A program made the position numbers and the translations under genes. Source: Achromobacter marplatensis (GTDB lineage Bacteria > Pseudomonadota > Gammaproteobacteria > Burkholderiales > Burkholderiaceae_B). From it: a stretch of DNA of 64,000 bases. Shown here one piece after another: positions 16,296-25,193 of this stretch (within the stretch, counting starts at the first letter, position 1; each line of letters starts with the position of its first letter). Location: assembly GCF_002209535.1 (NCBI RefSeq), contig NZ_NJIG01000002.1, positions 496,001-560,000 on the forward strand, given 5' to 3'. The notes under the pieces are model-generated. The model did no database searches. It worked only from the letters and a program-made list of their open reading frames with translations, and was not told the origin of the DNA.

Positions 16296-17176
16296 GCGCG
16301 TCTCCAGTTGTCGGGATGGGCAAGGCAGTGGCGGGCCAGCGCTTCCAGCGTCATGACGTGCACGTCCGGTTGCGCGGCGACGTGGCCCAGGAAGCGGTCC
16401 AGGGCCGCCGCGCGGGCGGGCGTGCCAGAACCGCCAGCCGCCTTGGGGTGCACGGTCAGGTGCACATAGCCTTCCGCCTGGCGCAGCGCCTCGAACTCCT
16501 GAACCCAGTTGTCGCAGGCTTCGGCGGCCAGGCTGTGGCCCGAGAAGTAGAAGGGGTAGTCGTCCAGCGACACGGTGTTGTTGGGCAACATGATGAAGCC
16601 GTCGTCGCCATCGGCCAGGTAGGGCCGGTCCTGGTCCTTTTCGCTGGCGTCGTAGCAATAGCCCAACTCGCGAAGCGCGGGCAGGGTGCGATGGCTTTTG
16701 CGCCCCGACGGCGAACACCAGCCCACCGGCGTCACGCCTAGCTCCTGCTGGATGATCCGGTGGGTCTTGGCCAGCAGCGCGGGTTCTTCGTCGCCCAGGT
16801 CCCAGGCTTCATGCAGATAGCCGTGCGCGGCAATTTCGTGGCCGGCGGCCAGGATGGCGTGGAAGGTGGCGGGGTAGTGTTCGACGTCGTATCCGCATGC
16901 GAAGAAGGTGGCGGGCATGCGGTGCCGCGCCAGGATCTCCAGGTGCCGGGGCACGCCGCGCCGGATCGCGTAGCGGCCCGCGGTGTACGGGCCTGCCGGA
17001 AACTGCTTGCGGCCGACTTCGACGGCGGGGCCGTCCACGTGCACGGTGACGCAGACCACGGCGCGCACCGGCGGGGCGTTCGCGGCCCGCAAGCCTTGGG
17101 CGCGCAGTTCGTGGTCCAGCGGCAGCCAGGGGTTGTCGTCGGCGCGGACGGCGGCGCCGTAAGGAATTCGTTGCAT
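16292..17176 (-). CDS. Polysaccharide deacetylase (NodB) family hydrolase
   Basis: The 294-residue cytoplasmic hydrolase is probably metal-dependent and would remove an acyl or amide group. Visible motifs are VCVTVHVDG (Asp48), GHEIAAHGYLHE (His118 and His122, the HxxxH metal pair), SPSGRKS (the usual R-x-P/S region) and VHLTVHPKA near the end. There is no signal peptide or carbohydrate module, so the substrate is more likely a small amide or ureide than a polymer, as in PuuE-like members. Its ATG shares a base with the stop of the Bug gene (TGATG), and its stop overlaps the next gene (ATGA), giving one tight three-gene operon under the divergent IclR regulator. Confidence 0.88.
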   Translation of the reverse strand: MQRIPYGAAVRADDNPWLPLDHELRAQGLRAANAPPVRAVVCVTVHVDGPAVEVGRKQFPAGPYTAGRYAIRRGVPRHLEILARHRMPATFFACGYDVEHYPATFHAILAAGHEIAAHGYLHEAWDLGDEEPALLAKTHRIIQQELGVTPVGWCSPSGRKSHRTLPALRELGYCYDASEKDQDRPYLADGDDGFIMLPNNTVSLDDYPFYFSGHSLAAEACDNWVQEFEALRQAEGYVHLTVHPKAAGGSGTPARAAALDRFLGHVAAQPDVHVMTLEALARHCLAHPDNWRRA

Positions 17177-18198
17177 CAGGTGGCCTTGATGTCGGCGCTT
17201 TTAATCAGGGTGCGCCACTTCTCGCTTTCGCTGGCAACGAAGCGGCCCAGTTCTTCGGGCGTGCCGCCATGCAGCTCCAACCCGTTTTGCGTCAGTTGCG
17301 CCAGCGCCGGCTGCTTGAGCGCGCTTTGCACCGCGCCGTTCAGCGTCTTGACGATGGCGGCGGGCGTGCCGGCCGGCACGAAGATGCCGTTCCAGCCGAT
17401 GGCCTGATAGCCGGGGAAGCCGGATTCGGCCACGGTGGGCACATCGGGCAGCGCCTGCGCGCGCTGCGCGGACGTCACCGCCAGCGGGCGCGACTTGCCG
17501 CCGTGGATGAACTGCTGCTGGTTGATCACGACGTCCATCAGGATGGGGAACTGCCCGCCCAGGAAATCGTTGACCGCCGCTGCGGCGCCCTTGTACGGCA
17601 CGCCAGGCAGGTCCAGGCCGGCCGTGGCCTTCAGCAGCTCCATAGCCAGATGGGCTGAACTGCCGTTTTGCGTGATGCCGTAGAAGTACTTGCCCGGATT
17701 CGCCTTGATCAGGGCGACCAGCTCTTGCAGCGTGCGCGCCGGAAACGACGGGTGCACGACCAGCACATTGTTGTAATAGCAGACCATCGACACGGGCTCG
17801 AAGTCCTTGACCGGGTCATAGCCGATGTTCTCGTACAGGCTCTGGTTCACGGTGTGCGTGCCGGTGGAGCCCAGGGCGATCGTGTAGCCGTCGGGCGCCG
17901 AGCGCGCCGCCTGCTGGGTGCCGATGTTGCCTGCCGCCCCGCCTTTGTTGATGACGACCACGCTTTGCTTGAGCGCTTCGCCGATGCCCTGCGCCAGCGG
18001 CCGGGCCACCAGGTCGGTGCCGCCGCCGGCGGGAAACGGCACGATGAACTGGATCGCGCGCCCCGCCGGATAGTCCGCCGCCCAGGCTTGCCCGGGGCGG
18101 ACGATCGCCGCACCGGCCAGCGCGGCGGCGGATGCCGTCAGGAATTGCCGGCGGCTCATGCCGCCTTGCGGTACGTCATTGCTGCATGACTGCTTCAT
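17176..18198 (-). CDS. Bug family (TctC-like) substrate-binding protein with Tat-type signal
   Basis: The 340-residue periplasmic binding protein has an N-terminal twin-arginine motif, MSRRQFLTASAAALAGAAIV, followed by cleavage near AWAADYP. The ATG at 18198 has a good AAGGGGAAA ribosome site; a second ATG at 18159 begins directly at the SRRQFL motif. Family marks are IQFIVPFPAGGGTDLVARPL, NKGGAAGNIGTQQAARSAPDGYTIALGS and GVPYKGAAAAVNDFLGGQ. It is the first gene of an operon with two deacetylase-family genes and probably captures their substrate. It differs from the Bug protein at 8998-9999 in its export route. The AT-rich spacer upstream holds paired inverted repeats. Confidence 0.92.
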   Translation of the reverse strand: MKQSCSNDVPQGGMSRRQFLTASAAALAGAAIVRPGQAWAADYPAGRAIQFIVPFPAGGGTDLVARPLAQGIGEALKQSVVVINKGGAAGNIGTQQAARSAPDGYTIALGSTGTHTVNQSLYENIGYDPVKDFEPVSMVCYYNNVLVVHPSFPARTLQELVALIKANPGKYFYGITQNGSSAHLAMELLKATAGLDLPGVPYKGAAAAVNDFLGGQFPILMDVVINQQQFIHGGKSRPLAVTSAQRAQALPDVPTVAESGFPGYQAIGWNGIFVPAGTPAAIVKTLNGAVQSALKQPALAQLTQNGLELHGGTPEELGRFVASESEKWRTLIKSADIKAT

Positions 18199-18219
18199 GA
18201 TTTTCCCCTTGGGTCCTGC

Positions 18220-18296
18220 TTCTAGTTAAATATCATTATTCGATAAAAATTCATTCTTACCAATTAGTATTTATCTATAAATGATAAAAACTAGAA
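18220..18296. promoter_or_regulatory. Divergent promoter/operator region with two TATC-N7-GATA repeats
   Basis: This AT-rich stretch lies between the divergent Bug and IclR genes. It holds TATC-ATTATTC-GATA (18231-18245) and TTTATC-TATAAAT-GATAAA (18270-18288), two inverted repeats with the same 7-base spacing. They are framed by an outer inverted repeat, TTCTAGTT at 18220-18227 and AACTAGAA at 18289-18296. Two identically spaced sites fit binding of two IclR dimers. Confidence 0.65.
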
Positions 18297-18429
18297 AGAC
18301 GATAGCCCGGGTTTGGTCGCAATCGGGGTGCCGATAGCCTGTCTTCATGACGTCATGCCCAGCAGCCGGACGCTGTGATACGCTGCGCCGGTCCCGCGTC
18401 GTCCCTTGCCCCCAGTTCCCACGTCCCCC

Positions 18430-19200
18430 ATGTCCACCCTGAAGCGAGCCCTGGCGATTCTTGACCTCTTCAGCCTAGACACTCCGGTGCTCACGGCCGA
18501 GGACATCATTTCCCGCCTGGCGTATTCGGCGCCCACGGGCTACCGCTACATCCGCGATCTGTCCGACCTGGGTTATTTGCTGCGCATGACGGGCGGCGGC
18601 TACAAGCTGGGGCCGCGCATCATCGAACTGGACCACCTGATCATCGATGGCGATCCGGTGCTGGCCGTGGCGCGGCCGATCATGCGCGAGGTGGTCGATC
18701 AAGTCGGCGGCGACGTGCTGCTTAGCGTGATCCACGGCTTGCGCATCCTGAACATCCATCACGAACGCGGCCCCGACGAATTGGGCATTGCCCATGGCCG
18801 CGGCCGCGCGCATCCCTTGTTCCGCGGCGCCACGGCCAAGACCATCGTGGCGTTCCTGCCGCGCAAGGACCAGCGCAAGCTGTACGAGGCGCACACGGAC
18901 GAAGTCCGTGCACTGGGCCTGGGCGATACCTTGGGTGAATTCACGGCGCGGCTGGACACAATCCGCGTGCAGGGCGCTTACCTGGGCGTGGGGGAAATCT
19001 CACCCGAGCGGGCGGGCATCGCAGTGCCGGTGTTCCAGGAAGACCGCCGCATCTTCGGCGCGCTGACCGTCACCTTCCTGGCGACGCGGCTGAACACGAT
19101 CGCGCAGGACAAGACGACGGCGCTGCTGCAATCCGCGGCCCGCCGCATCGAGTCGCTGGCGTTGGCGGCGCGCATGAAAGAACAGGCCCCTGCGCCGTAA
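18430..19200 (+). CDS. IclR family transcriptional regulator
   Basis: The 256-residue regulator has an N-terminal winged helix (STLKRALAILDLFSLDTPVLTAEDIISRL, TGYRYIRDLSDLGYLLRM) and a C-terminal ligand domain containing GDVLLSVIHGLRILNIHHERG, FRGATAKTIVAFLP and ERAGIAVPVFQEDRRIFGALTVTF. The ATG at 18430 is preferred; the frame upstream offers only a TTG. It is divergent from the Bug/deacetylase operon, the standard arrangement for an IclR local regulator, and probably senses the compound handled by that operon. It ends 30 bases before the convergent outer-membrane factor gene. Confidence 0.9.
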   Translation: MSTLKRALAILDLFSLDTPVLTAEDIISRLAYSAPTGYRYIRDLSDLGYLLRMTGGGYKLGPRIIELDHLIIDGDPVLAVARPIMREVVDQVGGDVLLSVIHGLRILNIHHERGPDELGIAHGRGRAHPLFRGATAKTIVAFLPRKDQRKLYEAHTDEVRALGLGDTLGEFTARLDTIRVQGAYLGVGEISPERAGIAVPVFQEDRRIFGALTVTFLATRLNTIAQDKTTALLQSAARRIESLALAARMKEQAPAP

Positions 19201-19230
19201 GCGCCGAGGCCTGTCTCAATCCCGCCGGAC

Positions 19231-20712
19231 TCAGGTCGCCTCAGGCTGCCGGGCAGCGGTCTCCGGAGCCCGCGCGGGCGAACCCATGGCCTGGAACAGC
19301 GCCGCGGTTTCGGTCAGGCGGGCGTTCGCGTATTCCAGTTCGCGCAGCCGCGCCGCCACGTAATGCTGTTGCGCCGCGTATTCCGTATAAGGCGCCAGCG
19401 CGCCCAGCCGCACGCGGCTGGCCGTATTGCGGTAGGACTGCTCGGCTGCCCGCCGCGACGCTTCTGCCGAGGCCAGCGCCTGCCCGTCGGCATCCAGGCG
19501 CGACAAGGTATCGGCCACGTCCTGGAACGCGGTCAGCACGGTCTGCTTGTACTGCAGCACGGCCGCCTGGTAGCGCTCCTGGGCGGCGCGCCGTTCGGCC
19601 AGCAACGCGCCGCCGTGGAAGATGGGCTGCGTCAGCGACGCACCGATTGCCCAGATCGACCCGGCGCCCGACAGCGCGGTCGGCCAGCTGAAGCCGCCTT
19701 TGCCCATGGACGCAGACAGCGACAGGCTGGGGAACAGCTGCGCCGTGGCGACGCCCACATCGGCCGCGGCGGCCTGCACTACCGCGTCGGCCACCAGCAC
19801 ATCCGGGCGCGACGCCAGCAGTTCAGACGGCACCACCACCGGCACCTGCGCGGGCACCGCCAGCGTGCTGAACGCCAGATCGTCCGGGGCCTGGTCGGGG
19901 CTGCGGCCCAGCAGCACGGCCAAGGCGTGGCGCGTGGCATGCCACTGCGCCCGCAGTCCGGGCAGCGACGCTTCCAGCGTGGCAGCGTCCTGGTCGGCGT
20001 CCAGCGCATCGTTCTGCGAAGCGGATCCCAATTCGTAGCGGCGCTGCGTATCGCGGGCCACCTGGCGCAGCAGCACCACCTGCTTTTCCGTCAGCGCCAC
20101 GCGCTCGGCCAGCGACGCGGACGTGATGGCGCCAGTGACGATATTGCCCGCCAGCGAGCGCCGCGCGGACTCCAGCTGGAACGCCTGTTGCTCCACTTGC
20201 GCCGCCAGCGACGCGTTGGCAAAGCGCGCGGCGCCGAACAGGTCCAGATCGTAGGTAGCCTGGATCTGTCCGGTGAAGACGTTGTAGAGCGCCGTGGGCT
20301 CGGCCAGATTCGGCATGGTCAGCGCGCGGTTGCGTTTGGCGTTCCCGCCTGCGTCCACGGACGGCAGCAGCGACGAATTGACCTGCGCGCGCAGTTGCTC
20401 GCGTGCGCCGGCCAGATTGCGTTCCGCAGCGGCCAGGTTGGGACTGTTGGCCAGGCCTTCTTGCACCAGCGCATCCAGCGCGCTGGAACCGTAGCGCTTC
20501 CACCATTCGGGCACGGGACGCGCGCCCTGCTCGAAACGTTGCGCCACGCCCTGGGCGGGGGCGCCGGCAGGCGGCACGGCTTGCACGCCGTACTGCGCGG
20601 GCGACGCCACCGCGGGCGGCTTGCTGTCCGGGGCGAAGGCGCAGGCGCCCAGCGCCGCGATCAGCGGCAGCGCGAGCGGCAGCTTGGCCAGCCGGAGGGA
20701 AAGGGTCTTCAT
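19231..20712 (-). CDS. Outer-membrane factor lipoprotein of an RND efflux system (NodT/OprM family)
   Basis: The 493-residue exit duct of a tripartite pump has a lipoprotein signal (LIAALGACAF, lipid on the Cys) and two OEP repeats. The repeat regions include VPEWWKRYGSSALDALVQEGLANSPNLAAAERNL and SLLPSVDAGGNAKRN in the first half, and SRPDVLVADAVVQAAAADVGVATAQLFPSLSLS in the second. The start has a GAGGAAT ribosome site and lies 14 bases after the RND gene, so it is the third gene of that operon. The C-terminus is unusually rich in Ala, Pro and Glu. Confidence 0.93.
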   Translation of the reverse strand: MKTLSLRLAKLPLALPLIAALGACAFAPDSKPPAVASPAQYGVQAVPPAGAPAQGVAQRFEQGARPVPEWWKRYGSSALDALVQEGLANSPNLAAAERNLAGAREQLRAQVNSSLLPSVDAGGNAKRNRALTMPNLAEPTALYNVFTGQIQATYDLDLFGAARFANASLAAQVEQQAFQLESARRSLAGNIVTGAITSASLAERVALTEKQVVLLRQVARDTQRRYELGSASQNDALDADQDAATLEASLPGLRAQWHATRHALAVLLGRSPDQAPDDLAFSTLAVPAQVPVVVPSELLASRPDVLVADAVVQAAAADVGVATAQLFPSLSLSASMGKGGFSWPTALSGAGSIWAIGASLTQPIFHGGALLAERRAAQERYQAAVLQYKQTVLTAFQDVADTLSRLDADGQALASAEASRRAAEQSYRNTASRVRLGALAPYTEYAAQQHYVAARLRELEYANARLTETAALFQAMGSPARAPETAARQPEAT

Positions 20713-20726
20713 CGTCAGATTCCTCG

Positions 20727-23700
20727 TTACAGCGTATCGGCGGCGTTGGCGCCGGGCGGTACGCCTTCCGGTTCGTCGCGTTCGTCGTGGCGCACGCGGA
20801 ACCAGGCCGCATACAGCGCGGGCAGGAAGAACAGCGTCAGCACCGTGGCGCTGGTGATGCCACCCATCAACGCCGTCGCCATGGGGCCGAAGAAGTTGCT
20901 GCGCAACAGCGGGATCAAGGCCAGCACGGCTGCCGCGGCCGTCAGCACGATGGGGCGGAAACGCCGCGCCGTGGCGCCGACGATCGCGTCCACGCGCTTG
21001 TGACCGTTCAGGATGTCCTGCTCGATCTGGTCCACCAGGATCACCGAGTTGCGCATGATGATGCCGAACATCGCGATCACGCCCAGCATGGCGACAAAGC
21101 CGAAGGGCTTGCCGAACAGCAGCAGCGCCGCGACCACGCCGATCAGGCCCAGCGGCGCCGTCAGCACCACCATCAGCACCCGCGCAAAGCTCTGCAGCTG
21201 CACCATCAGAAGCGTCAGCACGGCCACGGCCATCAGCGGCATCTGCGCGTTGATGGACGACTGGCCCTTGGCGCTTTCCTCGACCGGGCCGCCCACTTCG
21301 ATGCGGTAGCCAACCGGCAGTTCGGCCCGGATGGCGTCCAGCTTCTTGTCGATGGCATGCGTGACGTCGATGCCCTGCGATCCGCTGGTCACGTCCGCTT
21401 GCACCGTGATGGTGGGCTGGCGGTCGCGTTCCCAGATGACGCCGTACTCAAGGTCGTAGCGCACTTGCCCCAGGCTGCCCAGCGGCACCGGGCCATTGGG
21501 CGTGGGCATGGCCAGCGTGGCCAGGCGGGCAGGGTCCACGCGTTCGTCACGCGGCGCGCGCAGGCTGACGGTGATCAGCTTGTCGCGTTCGCGGTATTGC
21601 GTCACGTTGTAGCCCGACAGGGTCATGGCCAGGAAGTCGGAAATGTCGCTTGAACTGATGCCCAGCTCGCGCGCTTTCTGCTGGTCGATCTCGAAGCGCA
21701 CGGAGCGTTCGGACGGTTCGTCCCAGTCGAACTGCACATTCACCGAGCGGTTGTCGGCGCGGACTTCGGTGGCGACTTTTTCGGCCACGGCCCGCACGTC
21801 GGAGATCTTGTCGCCGCTGACGCGGAACTGCACCTGATAGCCCACGGGCGGCCCGTTCTCCAGGCGCGACAGGCGGGTGCGGATGGCGGGGAATTCCTCG
21901 CGCAGCATCGGCGCCAGCCATTGCGCCAGCTTTTCGCGATCTTCCACCGAATGCGCGGTGATGACCAGCTGGGCGAAGTTGGGCGTGGCCAGTTGCTGGT
22001 CCAGCGGCAGGTAGAAGCGCGGCGCGCCGGTACCCACGAAGCTGACCGAATGGTCGATCTCGGGCCGGCCGTCCAAGGCCTTTTCCAAGCGTTCCACCTG
22101 ACGCAGCGTGGCGGCGAACGACGCGCCTTCCTGCAAGCGCACGTCCACCAGCAATTCGGTGCGGTCCGAGCTTGGGAAGAACTGCTGCGGCACCAGCTTG
22201 AACCCTGCCATGGACACGACGAAGATCAGCACGGTGCCGGCCAGCACCCAATAGCGGCGGTCCACGCACCACGCCACCCAGCCACGCAGGCGCTGGTAGA
22301 AGCGGGTGTTGTAGATGTCGTGTTCGTGATCATGGGGCAGATGCGCTTCGCGCTTGCGCTCGGGCAGCAGCCGGTAACCCAGCAGCGGGATCAGCACCAC
22401 CGCGGCAAACCAGGACGTGATCAGCGCAATGGCCGACACCTGGAAGATCGAACGCGTGTACTCGCCGGTGCTGGACTTGGCCAGCGCAATGGGCAAAAAG
22501 CCCGCCACGGTGACAAGCGTGCCGGTCAGCATGGGGAAGGCGGTGCTGGTGTAGGCGTAGGCCGCCGCGCGGGCGCGGCTCCAGCCTTGCTCCAGCTTCA
22601 CCGACATCATTTCCACTGCAATGATGGCGTCGTCCACCAGCAGGCCCAGCGCCAGCACCAGCGTGCCCAGCGACACCTTGTGCAAGCCGATACCGAACAC
22701 GTCCATGAACAGGGCCGTGACCGCCAGCACCACTGGGATCGAGATCACCACCACCATGCCCGTGCGCAGCCCCAGCGACACCAGGCTCACGATCAGCACG
22801 ATGGCGACGGCTTCGGCCACGGAACGCAGGAAGTCGTCAACGGAGTGCGAGACCGCCTGCGGCATGCTGGACACTTCGGTCAAGGTCAGGCCGGCGGGCA
22901 ACTGGGCCTTCAGTTTCTCGAAGGTCGTGCCCAGCGATTTGCCCAGGCGCACCACGTCCTGCCCGGGCTGCATGGTGATGCCGATGCCCAGCACCGGGGC
23001 GCCGCCAGCACGCATCTGTTCGACGGGCGGGTCGTCGTAGCCGCGATGGATCGTGGCGATGTCGCCCAGCCGGATGGATTTTCCGTTCACCCGGATCAGC
23101 GTGTCCGCCAGCGCGCGGCTGTTCTCGAACTGGCCGGTGGGGCGCACGAAGATGCGGTCGTCGGCGGTCGTCAAGGTGCCGGCGCTGGCCACCGCGTTCT
23201 GCGTATTGATCGCCTGGGCGATCTGCTGCGGCGAGACGCCCAGCCGGGTCAACTGCGTGTTGGAGATTTCGATGTAGACGTGCTCGGCCTGGTCGGCAAA
23301 ATAGTCCACCTTGGCCACCCCGGGCACGCGTAGCAGCACCGTGCGCAGCTTGTCCGCATAGTCATGCAGCTGCGCCGGCGAGAATCCGTCGCCCTGCAGG
23401 GTGTAGATGTTGGTGTAGACGTCGCCGAACTCGTCGTTGAAGAACGGGCCCTGCACGCCCTGGGGCAGCGTGGCCTGGATGTCGCCGACTTTCTTGCGGA
23501 TCTGGTACCACTGGTCGGCCACGGTGCTGGCGGGCGCCGAGTCCTTCATAGTGTAGAAGATCAGCGATTCGCCGGGGCGCGAGTAGCTGCGCAGGAAGTC
23601 CGTGTTGGGGGTCTCCTGGAGCTTCTTGCCGATGCGGTCGGTGACCTGTTCCTGCACCTGCTGCGCGGTCGCGCCCGGCCACAGGGTCTTGATGACCATC

Positions 23701-23879
23701 ACGCGGAACGTGAAGGGCGGATCTTCCGACTGCGCCAGCTTGGAATACGACAGCACGCCGAACAGCGTCACCAGCGTAATGATGAAGATCACCAGCGGCT
23801 GGTGGCGCAACGCCCAGGCCGACAGGTTGAACTTGCCTTCTTCGTGGCTGTGGCCAGGCTCCCGATCCGGCGCGCTCAT
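20727..23879 (-). CDS. RND efflux permease (TriC-like HAE1 group)
   Basis: The 1050-residue inner-membrane proton antiporter extrudes drugs or biocides through the adaptor and outer-membrane factor encoded beside it. The N-terminus is polar (GHSHEEGKFNLSAWALRHQ) before the first helix (LVIFIITLVTLFGVLSYSKLAQSEDPPFTFRVM). Typical RND features follow: the large periplasmic loop with VPGVAKVDYFADQAEHVYIEIS, the helix 4 region with GLLVDDAIIAVEMM (adjacent acidic residues for proton relay), and the second loop from about residue 560. The SEDPPFTFR pattern places it in the VexF/TriC-like branch rather than with AcrB. Its ATG overlaps the adaptor stop codon (ATGA). Confidence 0.93.
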   Translation of the reverse strand: MSAPDREPGHSHEEGKFNLSAWALRHQPLVIFIITLVTLFGVLSYSKLAQSEDPPFTFRVMVIKTLWPGATAQQVQEQVTDRIGKKLQETPNTDFLRSYSRPGESLIFYTMKDSAPASTVADQWYQIRKKVGDIQATLPQGVQGPFFNDEFGDVYTNIYTLQGDGFSPAQLHDYADKLRTVLLRVPGVAKVDYFADQAEHVYIEISNTQLTRLGVSPQQIAQAINTQNAVASAGTLTTADDRIFVRPTGQFENSRALADTLIRVNGKSIRLGDIATIHRGYDDPPVEQMRAGGAPVLGIGITMQPGQDVVRLGKSLGTTFEKLKAQLPAGLTLTEVSSMPQAVSHSVDDFLRSVAEAVAIVLIVSLVSLGLRTGMVVVISIPVVLAVTALFMDVFGIGLHKVSLGTLVLALGLLVDDAIIAVEMMSVKLEQGWSRARAAAYAYTSTAFPMLTGTLVTVAGFLPIALAKSSTGEYTRSIFQVSAIALITSWFAAVVLIPLLGYRLLPERKREAHLPHDHEHDIYNTRFYQRLRGWVAWCVDRRYWVLAGTVLIFVVSMAGFKLVPQQFFPSSDRTELLVDVRLQEGASFAATLRQVERLEKALDGRPEIDHSVSFVGTGAPRFYLPLDQQLATPNFAQLVITAHSVEDREKLAQWLAPMLREEFPAIRTRLSRLENGPPVGYQVQFRVSGDKISDVRAVAEKVATEVRADNRSVNVQFDWDEPSERSVRFEIDQQKARELGISSSDISDFLAMTLSGYNVTQYRERDKLITVSLRAPRDERVDPARLATLAMPTPNGPVPLGSLGQVRYDLEYGVIWERDRQPTITVQADVTSGSQGIDVTHAIDKKLDAIRAELPVGYRIEVGGPVEESAKGQSSINAQMPLMAVAVLTLLMVQLQSFARVLMVVLTAPLGLIGVVAALLLFGKPFGFVAMLGVIAMFGIIMRNSVILVDQIEQDILNGHKRVDAIVGATARRFRPIVLTAAAAVLALIPLLRSNFFGPMATALMGGITSATVLTLFFLPALYAAWFRVRHDERDEPEGVPPGANAADTL

Positions 23880-25063
23880 GACGCGAAGTCCTCAGGATGC
23901 AGCGGCGGCACGGCGCGCACTTTTTCGCCGGCGGATACCGTGTGCACGCCTTGCCAGACCAGGCGTTCGCCGGCCTTTACGCCGCCTGCCAGCGTGACGG
24001 TGCGGGCGTCGTAACGCAGCACCTGCACGCGGCGCAGCTCCAGCGTGTCTTCCTGCGGCTTGACGACCCAGACGGCGGGCTCCTTGCCGTCATGGAACAG
24101 CGCGGTGGCCGGCACCGTGTAGGTGGCCTGGCTGTCCGAACCCCGGTTGTCGAAGCTGATGTTGGCGGTCATGCCCAGCCGGACGTCCGGCGAGGGCGAT
24201 TCCAGCGTGAGCTTGACGCGGTAGGTGCGGCTTTGCGGATCGGCGGCCGGCGCAATTTCGCGCAAGACGGCAGTAAAGGTCTTGCCAGGCAGCGGGCCCA
24301 GCGTGACGGTGGCGCGTTGGCCTACGGCAAGCCCCGCCAGCACGCTTTCGGGTACGTCGCAGATCGCGTCGATGTCGCCGGACCACGCCAATTGGTAGAC
24401 GGGTGTCCCGGCCGCCACGTTCTGGCCGGTGTCGGCTTGTTCGGCGGTGATGACGCCCGCGTGGTCGGCCTGCAGGGTGGTGTATTTCAGCTGGTCGGCC
24501 GACAGCGCCGCCTGCTGCGCGGCCTGGTCGCGCTGCGCCAGCGCCGACGCGTAGGCGTTGCGCGTTTGCTCAAGCTGGTTCGCGGCGATCAGGTTTTCGC
24601 GCGCCTGGGCGCGGTCGCGGTCCAGCTGCTGGCGCGCATAATCCAGCTGATGCTGGGCGGCCGACAACTGGGCTTTCGCGGCGGCCGCGTTCTTGGCCGC
24701 GTCGGCGGGGTCCAGCTTGGCCACGATCTGGCCCGGGGTGACGCTGTCACCCAGCCTGACCTGGCGTTCGATGATCTTGCCGCCTACGCGGAACGACAAC
24801 GGCGTGCTGTAGCGCGCCTGCACCTCGCCCGGCAAGGTCCAGGCCGGCAGGCGTTCGTCGGCTTTGGCCGGCATGGCGACCACCGGCCGCGGCGCGGGAG
24901 CGGGCGCTTCCTTGGGGCCGCAGGCGGACAGGGCCACCGCCATCGCCAAGGCAGCCGGCAAGGCCAGCCGGCGCGTCCAGCGGCGGGGGGAAGAAAGGGG
25001 CAGCGCCACAGGGGCGGCAAGGTCGAGCGCGGCGGGGCGCGCGCAAGGGCCAGGACAATTCAC
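23876..25063 (-). CDS. RND efflux periplasmic adaptor (membrane fusion) lipoprotein
   Basis: The 395-residue adaptor links the RND permease to the outer-membrane factor. After an N-terminal stretch it has a lipobox (AMAVALSACG), then LPGEVQARYSTPLSFRVGGKIIERQVRLGDSVTPGQIVAKLDP, the half-motif of the lipoyl domain. An alpha-hairpin rich in Ala and Gln follows (AQLSAAQHQLDYARQQLDRDRAQAR), then beta-barrel and membrane-proximal domains. The start is GTG, with GAGGT upstream, at the correct distance. It is the first gene of the operon, divergent from a TetR gene with repeated TGTAT sites between. Confidence 0.92.
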   Translation of the reverse strand: MNCPGPCARPAALDLAAPVALPLSSPRRWTRRLALPAALAMAVALSACGPKEAPAPAPRPVVAMPAKADERLPAWTLPGEVQARYSTPLSFRVGGKIIERQVRLGDSVTPGQIVAKLDPADAAKNAAAAKAQLSAAQHQLDYARQQLDRDRAQARENLIAANQLEQTRNAYASALAQRDQAAQQAALSADQLKYTTLQADHAGVITAEQADTGQNVAAGTPVYQLAWSGDIDAICDVPESVLAGLAVGQRATVTLGPLPGKTFTAVLREIAPAADPQSRTYRVKLTLESPSPDVRLGMTANISFDNRGSDSQATYTVPATALFHDGKEPAVWVVKPQEDTLELRRVQVLRYDARTVTLAGGVKAGERLVWQGVHTVSAGEKVRAVPPLHPEDFAS

Positions 25064-25139
25064 GAAACACCTCGCGGCGCGGAAAAGGGCAAAAGAGGGG
25101 CGAGTCAGACTCGATACGGCCTGGATTCTAATGCAACTC

Positions 25140-25153
25140 TGTATTCAGATACA
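25140..25153. promoter_or_regulatory. TetR operator candidate between the RND operon and its regulator
   Basis: TGTAT-TCAG-ATACA is a perfect inverted repeat in the 130-base divergent spacer. A direct copy of CTGTATT follows 19 bases later (25139 and 25158). A TetR-type repressor bound here could block both promoters. Exact promoter elements were not assigned. Confidence 0.65.
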
Positions 25154-25193
25154 ACACTGTATTTGAAGTGGGCGCCAGTGCTAAACTCGCGCC

